In this document: piece by piece, positions 1 to 8,849 of the stretch
Layout of the letters: each line of letters begins with the position of its first letter
How positions within the stretch are numbered: the first letter of the stretch is position 1
From: Sphingobium sufflavum
Lineage (GTDB): Bacteria > Pseudomonadota > Alphaproteobacteria > Sphingomonadales > Sphingomonadaceae
DNA: 64,000 bases
Direction of reading: 5' to 3'
NCBI RefSeq assembly: GCF_021403115.1
Contig: NZ_JAJSSH010000009.1
Coordinates: 1 to 64,000 of the forward strand
Notes under the pieces: generated by a model
What the model saw: only the letters and a program-made list of their open reading frames with translations
Database searches by the model: none
What the model was told of the DNA's origin: nothing
Translations under genes and position numbers: made by a program

Positions 1-1642
1 GCCATAGAGTTGCGCCTCGCAATAGGTGCGCGCTTCGCTCATGCCGCCTGAGAGATAATGGTTGAGCGACCCCCAAGGACGGTCTTGGAACGCGAGTTCC
101 AGATCGGCGTGCAGTGCAATATATTCCTCTGGATCAAAGTCCAAGGGAACGAAGCGCCCTAATGTCTTGCTCTCCGCCAGAAGCACTGCAAGGGATGCAA
201 CACGCTTCTCTGAACGCCCATGGCGCTCATAATGTTCGCGCAGTTCCACATCCCCCAGATGCGCAAGATCCGGATTGTAGGAACGGCAGAAAACCGGATC
301 GAAATCGTTGATCGACCCTCCTTCTGCACCCGAGAAAAAAGCTTGGACAACCTCGGGAAGGATCGTCACCTTCTCCGGGTCTACCGGCAGTATCCGCTGA
401 GGATAACCATGCTCCCAATAATGAGCAACCAGATCCCGCGACGAAATCGCTGACGGAACCTGGCTCTTGTACCATTCATGGTCGAACAGCCGGTGTGTGC
501 GCAATTGCTCCGCCGCCCCGCCAGACAGATAGTGCTGGACCATGTCATCCTTGAACGACAGCTTGTTGGCCTGGCGATAATATTCCGGGTCGAACAACGG
601 ATTGGGCGATATGTTGAGAGAACGGCTCCTCTCATAATAATGCTTCGCAACCTTCTCCCGGTCCCGGCTCTCCGCGATCGCCAACTGCTTGCACACATAG
701 GCCGGATCAAAACCAGACCAGCGCGCCAATGCCAAAATATCAGCCGACGTGAAAGCCTTCGCAGTGGCGTCTGCCACAATAGCTTCGTCAGTGCTGGCCG
801 GCTTGCCATTCCTTGCCATATCCTCGTGGGCTATCGGCAATGCTCGTCGAACAGATTTGCGCTCTACCAAGAGGTTATGCGCATCCGCATCGAGATGGCC
901 ATAGAGTTGCGCCTCGCAATAGGTGCGCGCTTCGCTCATGCCGCCTGAGAGATAATGGTTGAGCGACCCCCAAGGACGGTCTTGGAACGCGAGTTCCAGA
1001 TCGGCGTGCAGTGCAATATATTCCTCTGGATCAAAGTCCAAGGGAACGAAGCGCCCTAATGTCTTGCTCTCCGCCAGAAGCACTGCAAGGGATGCAACAC
1101 GCTTCTCTGAACGCCCATGGCGCTCATAATGTTCGCGCAGTTCCACATCCCCCAGATGCGCAAGATCCGGATTGTAGGAACGGCAGAAAACCGGATCGAA
1201 ATCGTTGATCGACCCTCCTTCTGCACCCGAGAAAAAAGCTTGGACAACCTCGGGAAGGATCGTCACCTTCTCCGGGTCTACCGGCAGTATCCGCTGAGGA
1301 TAACCATGCTCCCAATAATGAGCAACCAGATCCCGCGACGAAATCGCTGACGGAACCTGGCTCTTGTACCATTCATGGTCGAACAGCCGGTGTGTGCGCA
1401 ATTGCTCCGCCGCCCCGCCAGACAGATAGTGCTGGACCATGTCATCCTTGAACGACAGCTTGTTGGCCTGGCGATAATATTCCGGGTCGAACAACGGATT
1501 GGGCGATATGTTGAGAGAACGGCTCCTCTCATAATAATACTTCGCAACCTTCTCCCGGTCCCGGCTCTCCGCGATCGCCAACTGCTTGCACACATAGGCC
1601 GGATCAAAACCAGACCAGCGCGCCAATGCCAAAATATCAGCC
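1..1642. repeat. In-frame tandem direct repeat, 897-bp period
   Basis: Bases 898-1642 and 1-745 are the same 745-bp sequence offset by exactly 897 bp (299 codons). I found one mismatch, G at 642 versus A at 1539. The homology ends sharply at 745/1642 and the left copy runs off the window. The period is a multiple of three and the surrounding reading frame stays open, so this is a coding duplication of a 299-residue module, not a mobile element. I saw no inverted repeats or target duplications at the visible junction. Confidence 0.95.
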
Positions 1643-1884
1643 CCATCGCCAGCAATGCGGCCATTCTCCGCCTGACCGCTCACCGCACGGATCGCAGCTC
1701 CACTTTTCAAAGAGTCACTGCGCGGGCGGCCAGGTCGACCCAGCCTACGTCCCAGCCAAAGATAGTGTTCGGCCGGAGCCATCCCAAGCAACGCCACGTC
1801 GGGATAAGTCGCTTGATACCATTCGGCATCGAACATACCGGATTGTCCCAAGCTTCGGATATCGGCTTCGCTGATTGCAGTCAT
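1..1884 (-). CDS. Large repeat protein with FD-x3-Y...HY-x3-G motifs, C-terminus beyond window
   Basis: Starting from the ATG at 1884 the minus strand stays open through all 628 codons to the window edge, so the gene is 3'-partial. The start lies 4 bp after the stop of the upstream gene, which suggests coupling. The protein is built of degenerate units of about 35-60 residues that begin FD-x2-x-Y, often contain PD or PS, and end HY-x3-G with R nearby. Examples are FDAEWYQATYPDV near residue 18 and FDPEEYIALHADL later. The same motif ends the neighbouring sulfotransferase-like protein. Similar motifs commonly flank glycosyltransferase domains in bacterial polysaccharide loci, from memory. Residues 82-380 are repeated almost exactly from 381 onward. 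No catalytic domain is visible in this part, so the function is unknown; a surface-glycan role is inferred from context. Confidence 0.8.
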   Translation of the reverse strand, partial: MTAISEADIRSLGQSGMFDAEWYQATYPDVALLGMAPAEHYLWLGRRLGRPGRPRSDSLKSGAAIRAVSGQAENGRIAGDGADILALARWSGFDPAYVCKQLAIAESRDREKVAKYYYERSRSLNISPNPLFDPEYYRQANKLSFKDDMVQHYLSGGAAEQLRTHRLFDHEWYKSQVPSAISSRDLVAHYWEHGYPQRILPVDPEKVTILPEVVQAFFSGAEGGSINDFDPVFCRSYNPDLAHLGDVELREHYERHGRSEKRVASLAVLLAESKTLGRFVPLDFDPEEYIALHADLELAFQDRPWGSLNHYLSGGMSEARTYCEAQLYGHLDADAHNLLVERKSVRRALPIAHEDMARNGKPASTDEAIVADATAKAFTSADILALARWSGFDPAYVCKQLAIAESRDREKVAKHYYERSRSLNISPNPLFDPEYYRQANKLSFKDDMVQHYLSGGAAEQLRTHRLFDHEWYKSQVPSAISSRDLVAHYWEHGYPQRILPVDPEKVTILPEVVQAFFSGAEGGSINDFDPVFCRSYNPDLAHLGDVELREHYERHGRSEKRVASLAVLLAESKTLGRFVPLDFDPEEYIALHADLELAFQDRPWGSLNHYLSGGMSEARTYCEAQLYG

Positions 1885-1888
1885 GGCC

Positions 1889-3934
1889 TTAGCGGATTCC
1901 ACTCTCATTTACCGGTCGACCTTCGGCCATTCCATGCATCATATAATGCTTAAGTGGATCGACGCCGGAATAACCAACATCAGGATTGAGCGCGACATAG
2001 GCTTGTGCGTCGAATAGCCCCCGTCGCATCAAGCGACCGTAAGTCCAGCGTTGCTGCAATTTATGCGGGACGAAGGCCCACCAGCGAGGCCGATTCATCA
2101 GCAACGCACTGACCCGTCGTAACCATTCACTTTTGCTGGCTGCAACAGCTACATCCTCTTCCCGCTCCCTCAAAAAACGCGCCACAATCGCGAGTTCCGC
2201 AAAGCGCTCCTGAAGATTTTCCGTACTGCTGGTGAATTTCTCCTCCAGTCCTGCGGCCCTTTCTTCGGCGGCGTGGAGTGCAGATTGCCCCTCAGCCAAA
2301 GCCTGCTGTGCCCGCGCATGTTCAGATAGCGCCACTGACAACTTACCTTCGAGACGCAACACTTCCGCACGCGCAGCCTGCCCATCCGCCAGTGCTGACG
2401 CAGACTGCTCCTTCACCGCCTCCGCTTCATTCAGAGTGATGATCGCCTGCGATCGAATAACCTCGGCGGCGTGGCGCACGGCAGCGGCTTCATCGCGTGC
2501 CAAGGCAATAGAGATGTCAGCCGCAGCCAGTTTGCGGTCGGCCTCCAGAAGCTTCTGGTTTGCCAAAGCCTGCCACTGCTCCAATGCCCGGCGTTCGCCA
2601 GCCAGTTGGAAAACCCAGCCATTCGCATCGACCAGCTTTTCGGAAGTCAACGACAGTCGGCCCGACACCTCGGCCAGTTCCACCTTCAAGTCGGCAGCTG
2701 CGACACGATCCGCTGCCAGTTCCGCCCAGAGTTGCTCCAACTCCTCCTGACGCTGCCGCAAGGTGCTTTCCGCGGTAGCTATGGCATGGCGCAAATCCGC
2801 CACCTCCGTGGACACCCGTACGAAATCCGCTTCAAGTTCAGCGCCTCGTGCAGCCTGCTGGTCATTTTCCTGCGTTTTCAGGCTCAGGCTGCCTTCCAGA
2901 TCATGGATACGCAGCGCACTCTGTTCGATCGCTGCTTCATGATGGGAGCGGAGCGCCTGCAATTCGTGGGTCAAGCCCTGCAATTGCAACTCCTTGTCGG
3001 CAAGATTGCCCTCAAGGCCGTGCACACGCTGCAGATCTTCACCCCCTGCTTGGATTAACCTCGCAAACGCCGGAGCAGCCCCGTCGAACTGCGACCTGAT
3101 GTCATCCAGCCGCTGATAATCCTCAGGATTCTCGCCCCTTACTGCCCATTCAAGCATGATGGCATAAGTCAGCCGCAACCATTCCGACACCTCCGGATTG
3201 GCCAGAACCGCCTGTGTGGACCGGACATGATGACGTTCGATGGGGTCCAAGAAGCGACCAATCTCTACCGATGCATCCGTTTTATCTATTGGCCACGACA
3301 GGCCGAAATCAATCTCCATGCGGCTTATCAAACGCGACCAGTCATCCAGCAATTCACTATAGGTAGAGAATAACCGCGACCTTCCGCGCGAAGCATATTC
3401 CGCGTCCAGCACATGCCGCAGCCACAGCAATTGCCCCAGCTCTGGGTAAAAGCTATCCCGCAAGTGCAAAGATTCAGCCACTTCCAATGGATTACGCAGC
3501 GTAATCACAATGTGAGGCGTGACCTGTTCACTTTCCAAAACATCGAGCCAGAAGGGCGCAAGCCTACAGTTGCGGGGATCTTTCAGCACAAACAAGGCTG
3601 AATCGCCATATTCAGCGCGCAACACATCCACAGCACGTGCCTTGTAGCCAAGAGAGGCCACGGACTCACGCCAAGAAGAACACATCGGTCGCCAATCATT
3701 CCAGACACTGCCGACGGAAGCCAATACAGCCTCATTGAGACCCACGATTGCGGCCGATTCCCAATGGCCACGAGGATTAGTTGGATTATCGTCCAACAAT
3801 GTCGCAGGCAAATCGCACCCAAGCAAACTCAAGACACGCGACAATGCACTGGTACCGGTCCTGTGCATGCCAAGCACTACAACAGCTTCGCGAGTCTTTT
3901 TGCCGGTTTTAAGTTCCCTGCCCGTCATCTTCAT
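1889..3934 (-). CDS. Sulfotransferase-like P-loop protein with long coiled coil and C-terminal repeat motif
   Basis: The 681-residue protein has three parts. Residues about 16-250 resemble the bacterial sulfotransferase family: a P-loop GMHRTGTS at 22-29 (5'-phosphosulfate binding) and VLKDPR near 115-120 (3'-phosphate loop). Residues about 290-590 are a long Ala/Glu/Gln-rich heptad region, predicted coiled coil. The last 45 residues contain FDAQAYVALNPDVGYSGVD followed by HYMMHG, the motif that makes up the next gene. It is transcribed into that gene with a 4-bp gap. The expected role is sulfation, or at least PAPS-dependent modification, of a surface glycan, with the tail perhaps docking a shared complex. 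The substrate is unknown. An earlier in-frame Met exists at residue 3, so the start is approximate. Confidence 0.75.
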   Translation of the reverse strand: MKMTGRELKTGKKTREAVVVLGMHRTGTSALSRVLSLLGCDLPATLLDDNPTNPRGHWESAAIVGLNEAVLASVGSVWNDWRPMCSSWRESVASLGYKARAVDVLRAEYGDSALFVLKDPRNCRLAPFWLDVLESEQVTPHIVITLRNPLEVAESLHLRDSFYPELGQLLWLRHVLDAEYASRGRSRLFSTYSELLDDWSRLISRMEIDFGLSWPIDKTDASVEIGRFLDPIERHHVRSTQAVLANPEVSEWLRLTYAIMLEWAVRGENPEDYQRLDDIRSQFDGAAPAFARLIQAGGEDLQRVHGLEGNLADKELQLQGLTHELQALRSHHEAAIEQSALRIHDLEGSLSLKTQENDQQAARGAELEADFVRVSTEVADLRHAIATAESTLRQRQEELEQLWAELAADRVAAADLKVELAEVSGRLSLTSEKLVDANGWVFQLAGERRALEQWQALANQKLLEADRKLAAADISIALARDEAAAVRHAAEVIRSQAIITLNEAEAVKEQSASALADGQAARAEVLRLEGKLSVALSEHARAQQALAEGQSALHAAEERAAGLEEKFTSSTENLQERFAELAIVARFLREREEDVAVAASKSEWLRRVSALLMNRPRWWAFVPHKLQQRWTYGRLMRRGLFDAQAYVALNPDVGYSGVDPLKHYMMHGMAEGRPVNESGIR

Positions 3935-4700
3935 TTCCGCAAGCCAAAAAAATTTGGAAGCTCAAAGAAATCATTCACAATAGGCCAATCCGACCCGCTG
4001 CTGACGCCCCCGGGGCCTCTCCTATGATGCTGCGCACCATAACGTCAAATGCTTTCACTAGGCCGCGTTGACAAAGTGATACAGTCATTTGTGAACGTAG
4101 CGAGGCTCAGGAAGCTGCCGAAGGATAAGGCCGTTTTATGCTATCGAATTGCGAAACGGCAGCCAGCCTGAGGAGACCGACCATGAGCTCGATGCCATTG
4201 CGATCACGACAGCGCTGGAAGTCGCAGAAAATAGGTCCGTGACGGAAACCGCACAGACCACCGACCATAGCGTTCACGCATGTCCCGCCACCACACCGAC
4301 CCACAGAACATATACGGCAGCAGCCCTGCGATCGCCATCCATCCTCGTATATCAGATTTGACGCGCGACATCCTCACTCCTCGCCAAGAGAAGCGGTGAA
4401 TCAGAAATCAGACCGATTGGGAAGCGACTTAGTCAATACAACTTAAGACAGCACCGCCGCCGCATCAACTTCATAACGATCCGTGGACCGGCGAGCGGGG
4501 GCTTCGACTCTGGAGCAAACATTCTGCCCGGAAAAGGCAATATGAAGCGGGCCAGGTCAGGCCATCGCGACGAAAAACGCCGTCACCAAAGCTCGACTAT
4601 TGATGTAGCTGCTGGCTATAGAGGGTCCATTCAAGCCACATTTTCCGCCGATGCGTCTCTGGGCATCCGCGAGCCGTGGCTATTGGCGGCGAGGTATTAG
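3935..4700. other. Long intergenic stretch between divergent glycan genes; no gene recognised
   Basis: About 766 bases separate the divergent starts at 3934 and 4701. Bases 3935-4030 and 4600-4700 should hold the two promoters. The middle has only short frames with stops in every frame and no family I recognise. Its lower GC and patchy coding-like look would fit decayed mobile or coding DNA, but I cannot identify an element or terminal repeats. Confidence 0.4.
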
Positions 4701-6071
4701 ATGCGTAAAGAGCGAGCCAAAATCATAGGCTGCGTGGATACATTTCATCCAGCACTCGGATTCTCAGGCTGGGCAGCATGCACCGATAGCCCTGAGGCTG
4801 AGATCGATCTTTCATTGCACATCAATGGCGTCGAGCAGGACATTCTTGTTCAAAAATCCAATCGCAGCGATTTGGCGCATCTCGGCGCGGGCAAGCATGG
4901 CTTTGAGGTTACCACACAGAAAGAATTGGATTACCAAACACTGATCACACAACCTTTTGAAATTATAGCAAAGCTGCGAGACAGCGACAGTCTCGGATAC
5001 AATTTGGAGCTAGGAGGCTTGCTACTGGAGCAAATCGCGCGGTGTGAGTGGAGCGATCGCCTTTCCCGTCTGGACGACAATCAGTTAAATATCGCGATCA
5101 AGGAATTAGCCCCCTTTATTGAAAAATCTCGAAACATCGGGCAAAACAATCGCACAGAATTGCCGCCAGGCAGGCTGAAGGGAACGCCAGCTTTACTCCC
5201 TGTCGGACTAAAATCTCTCGACGAAGCCATCATAATGGGTGAAAAAGGCCATGCTTTTTTGATCGGCGGATCAAACAATGTCCTTGCCAACATGCAAGAT
5301 GCTCCTTCCAACGATGACACCGAACTCGCCTTGCAATGGGTAGATCTTTTTTTGGCCCGCAATGCCCGCTGTTCGAAGCAGAATATTCTCTATGCCCAAT
5401 GCGTGATACCAGAAAAAATTTCGGTCATGCCAGAAATATCAGGATTAAATATTTCGACACCTGGCGGAATGCTGAAAGTCATAGAAAATGAAATGTCGCT
5501 TTATTCTACACCCTACCCTTCTATGCTTTCAACATTGGTCAAATCAGAGAATCCGCACGAAACATTTGATCGAATCGACACTCATCTTTCGGCCAGCGGA
5601 GCTTTTTTATGCTTCAGCGCGATAATGAACGCACTGAAGATTGAATTACCCATCAAACCTGAGTTCATCGTGCCGGATACGCCTATCATGGGCGACGTCT
5701 CGGATCGTTTCTTTGACGCCCCCATCTTGTGCACCAGCGAAATAGTAGCCTTTGTCCCGGTTCCGTTGAACGAGGATCAACTCAAAGTGATCGACCGACA
5801 CGAGCCAAGCGGCGGCGGCCATATCGGTACGCGCTATGTTTTCAAAAATCCGGGAGCACCACTCCCCATGAAAGCTGTCGCCTTCGCAAACTCCTTCTTC
5901 GAGCGCGGCGGGGCGCCCAAAACACTGACATGGTGGTTTGCCCGCGCTTTCCAAGAATTTCACTTCATCTGGAGTCCTAATTTTGACTGGAGCTATGTTG
6001 ACAGGATCAAGCCTGACATCATTATTGGGCAGACTATCGAACGCTTCCTGACAAAACTGCCGAATGCTTGA
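4701..6071 (+). CDS. AlgJ/AlgX-like SGNH-fold polysaccharide-modifying protein
   Basis: A 456-residue protein. Residues about 8-75 form a small beta-rich module (GWAACTDS, NRSDLAHLG, HGFEV) often appended to polysaccharide enzymes. Residues about 165-456 resemble the AlgJ/AlgX family of SGNH O-acetyltransferase-like proteins: a GGSNN block near 189-193, DTH at 293-295 (catalytic Asp-x-His position), and a C-terminal AFANSFF block followed by IKPDIIIGQTIERFL. In relatives the C-terminal block is usually RDSF, so the Ser is kept but its Arg-Asp context is altered. No signal peptide or membrane helix is evident, unlike AlgX, which is periplasmic. Start ATG at 4701 follows a GAGG. It is likely part of glycan O-acetylation; catalytic activity is uncertain. 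Confidence 0.7.
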   Translation: MRKERAKIIGCVDTFHPALGFSGWAACTDSPEAEIDLSLHINGVEQDILVQKSNRSDLAHLGAGKHGFEVTTQKELDYQTLITQPFEIIAKLRDSDSLGYNLELGGLLLEQIARCEWSDRLSRLDDNQLNIAIKELAPFIEKSRNIGQNNRTELPPGRLKGTPALLPVGLKSLDEAIIMGEKGHAFLIGGSNNVLANMQDAPSNDDTELALQWVDLFLARNARCSKQNILYAQCVIPEKISVMPEISGLNISTPGGMLKVIENEMSLYSTPYPSMLSTLVKSENPHETFDRIDTHLSASGAFLCFSAIMNALKIELPIKPEFIVPDTPIMGDVSDRFFDAPILCTSEIVAFVPVPLNEDQLKVIDRHEPSGGGHIGTRYVFKNPGAPLPMKAVAFANSFFERGGAPKTLTWWFARAFQEFHFIWSPNFDWSYVDRIKPDIIIGQTIERFLTKLPNA

Positions 6072-6281
6072 CAGGCGCCATACAGGAAGACCGACAACAG
6101 GCGGGGCAAGGACACTCACCTTCGACATACGAGGGTAATCCTATATAACTCAGGGATATAGATTCAGATTTGCAGGACAGCCCTCCTTTGACCGAATGGA
6201 AGTGGCGATCGGCATTTTCCAGAGCGTCGAACCTTCACGCTATTGCTCCGGGTCAAAGTCTCCGATAACGCACTAAGTCCC

Positions 6282-6355
6282 GCGGGTGTAGCTCAATGGC
6301 AGAGCAGCAGCTTCCCAAGCTGACGACGGGGGTTCGATTCCCCTCACCCGCTCCA
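6282..6355 (+). tRNA. tRNA-Gly (anticodon CCC)
   Basis: The 74-nt sequence folds as a cloverleaf. The acceptor arm GCGGGTG pairs with CACCCGC, followed by T and an encoded CCA. The D arm is GCTC...GAGC, and the anticodon loop TTCCCAA gives anticodon CCC (glycine, GGG). The T arm contains GTTCGATTC. The top pair of the anticodon stem is a G-A mismatch. It sits between the lower-GC glycan segment and ordinary housekeeping genes. Confidence 0.95.
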
Positions 6356-6394
6356 GCCCTAAGCTGGTTTACGTTACTGCGTTAGTGCCGCCGC

Positions 6395-7162
6395 CTAGAT
6401 CCCATCGGCCACAGCGGGGAAGCCGTCCGCCTCCAGTCCATCCGACAATGCCTTAACGCAATCATCCAGCACAGTCTGGCTGGTCGAACGAATGACGAAA
6501 TTCGCACCCGTTTTTCCTTCCCGGAAAAATGGATAGCTGCCGATCTGCACCCCTTCATAGGCACGCTCGGTACTGGCAAGCAGGTCAGCAATTTCGCTCT
6601 CGGCGACCCAACATCCAACCGTCGCAGACAGGACAGGCAGTCCACCCTCCAGCGTGCCGGTAAGCGAATCCAGCATGGCCGCCGCAATGTGGGGCACGCC
6701 CGCCATGATGAAGATATTGCCGAATTGGACACCCGGCGCGCCGGAATAGCGATTCTCGATCAACACCGCACCTTCGGGCACGCGCGCCATGCGGAGCCGC
6801 GCTTCGGTAAGCCCCCCGCGCGTGAGATAATAGTCTTCCAGCACAGCCCGTGCTTCGGGATGAACGATCACTGGCACACCAAACGCCGCCGCAATGGCGT
6901 CTACCGTAATATCGTCATGCGTTGGCCCGATGCCGCCGGTAGTGAAAAGATAATCATGCTGTCCACCAAGCGACCGCACCGCATCGCCGATCGCGTCCAT
7001 ATTGTCCGAGACGACACGTACTTCGCTCAGGCGAATGCCCTGTATATTAAGCCATATTGCAACCTGCGCGACATTCTTGTCCTGCGTCCGGCCGGACAAT
7101 ATCTCGTCGCCGATAATGAGCAGCGCGGCTGTCCAGACCCGTTCGTTCGCTCCCGCCGTCAT
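6395..7162 (-). CDS. CinA-like molybdopterin-binding (MoCF) domain protein
   Basis: About 255 residues, spanning the MoCF-biosynthesis/CinA N-terminal fold: LIIGDEILSGRTQDKN near the start and FTTGGIGPTHDDIT, the nucleotide/pterin-binding loop of the MoaB/MogA/CinA superfamily. The C-terminal amidohydrolase domain of full CinA is absent, as in many alphaproteobacterial stand-alone versions. Relatives are called competence/damage-inducible protein A and are linked to pyridine-nucleotide or cofactor repair; this member's activity is not established. I chose the ATG at 7162 (AAAGGA upstream) over the start 16 codons earlier, whose N-terminus looks non-conserved. It is divergent from map. Confidence 0.85.
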   Translation of the reverse strand: MTAGANERVWTAALLIIGDEILSGRTQDKNVAQVAIWLNIQGIRLSEVRVVSDNMDAIGDAVRSLGGQHDYLFTTGGIGPTHDDITVDAIAAAFGVPVIVHPEARAVLEDYYLTRGGLTEARLRMARVPEGAVLIENRYSGAPGVQFGNIFIMAGVPHIAAAMLDSLTGTLEGGLPVLSATVGCWVAESEIADLLASTERAYEGVQIGSYPFFREGKTGANFVIRSTSQTVLDDCVKALSDGLEADGFPAVADGI

Positions 7163-7351
7163 TGTCTGTCGTCCTTTATTCCGCTCGCTGGCGCCTCGCC
7201 CGCGCGACAATGGCCTCGTCGCCGCACGGCATCAACCCCTGTCCTGCGCGGAGCAGAAAACCGTTGCTCCAAGGCTCAACGGCCTCTTGTCGAGCGAATC
7301 TTGCGAATCACAGTCTCGTCAACCCACGCCAAATTCTCTATATTGAGCGAT

Positions 7352-8179
7352 ATGACGACTTATATGACTCCCACCGCCGACACGATCACCACGCGCACGA
7401 CCGCAATCAAGCTGCATGGGCCGGAGGCGTTCGAGGGGATGCGTCGGGCCGGACGGCTGGCAGCGGAGATACTGGACGCGCTGGCGCCTTTCGTACAGCC
7501 GGGCGTGACCACCGGACAGATCGACGACATCGTGCGCCAGATGACGCTGGACGGCGGCGCAATCCCCGCGACGCTGGGCTACCGCGGCTATGCCCATAGC
7601 TGCTGCGTCAGCCTCAACAATGTCATCTGCCACGGCATACCGGGCGACAAGGTGATCCGTGACGGCGACATTCTGAACATCGACGTCACCCCTCTGCTGG
7701 ACGGCTGGCATGGCGACACCAGCCGCATGTTCCTGGCGGGGGATGTGCCGATCAAGGCGCGGCGGCTGGTCGAGGTGACCTATGAATGCCTGATGCTGGG
7801 TATAGAGCAGGCGAAGCCGGGCAATTTCCTGGGCGATGTCGGACATGTGATCCAGAGCCATGCAGAAAAGCACCGTTATGGCGTTGTGCGCGATTTTTGC
7901 GGCCATGGCCTGGGCCGGGTGTTCCATGACGCGCCGGAGGTGGTGCATGTCGGTCGCCCCGGCACTGGCCCGGAGTTGCGCCCCGGCATGATATTTACGA
8001 TCGAGCCGATGATAAATGGCGGGAAACCGGGCATTCGCATGCTGGACGATGGCTGGACCGCCGTGACCCGCGACCGTACCCTTTCGGCACAATTTGAACA
8101 TAGCATCGGCATCACCGAGACGGGTTGCGAGATTTTTACGCTCAGCCCGACCGGCCTGCATCAGCCACCCTACGCCTGA
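7352..8179 (+). CDS. map: Methionine aminopeptidase type I
   Basis: The 275-residue product matches type I methionine aminopeptidase, the cytosolic metalloenzyme that removes the initiator Met from nascent proteins. Metal ligands are in the expected order: ILNIDVTPLLDGWHGDTSRMF (two Asp), CGHGLGRVFH (His), FTIEPM (Glu) and QFEHSIGITE (Glu). YAHSCCVSLNNVICHGIP carries the substrate-site His. The start at 7352 gives the usual short N-terminal extension; ATG 7364 is an alternative. The frame is open far upstream, but that part reads as the antisense of the MoCF gene and was left out. Confidence 0.95.
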   Translation: MTTYMTPTADTITTRTTAIKLHGPEAFEGMRRAGRLAAEILDALAPFVQPGVTTGQIDDIVRQMTLDGGAIPATLGYRGYAHSCCVSLNNVICHGIPGDKVIRDGDILNIDVTPLLDGWHGDTSRMFLAGDVPIKARRLVEVTYECLMLGIEQAKPGNFLGDVGHVIQSHAEKHRYGVVRDFCGHGLGRVFHDAPEVVHVGRPGTGPELRPGMIFTIEPMINGGKPGIRMLDDGWTAVTRDRTLSAQFEHSIGITETGCEIFTLSPTGLHQPPYA

Positions 8180-8364
8180 CGGGGCTGTAATCTGTCGGCA
8201 GAGACGATAAAGCGTGCGTTGCGGCGCGGGAATCGCCGCAACGCAGCATGAATTGCACAAATTTTGGGCACAACGCGCCAGAAATGCCCGATTTCCGGGC
8301 AATATCGACAAGGCCGGTCAAAGGGGTCAATGCTTGACTGGTGATTCGCGTTGGGTCGGGATAA

Positions 8365-8784
<420 letters not shown>

Positions 8785-8849
8785 AAAACCGGACGGCGGG
8801 GGCCGGCACGGTATTTCATATTCACACCGACGGACAGGAAGGTAACGTC

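Noticed and set aside
4107..4304. Short minus-strand frame that might be an insertion-sequence transposase fragment
   Set aside because: No transposase motif or terminal repeat was found, and the similarity was only impressionistic.
6072..6355. tRNA-Gly as integration site of the glycan island
   Set aside because: The island lies on the 5' side of the tRNA, no partial tRNA repeat or integrase is visible, so the classic 3'-end pattern is absent.
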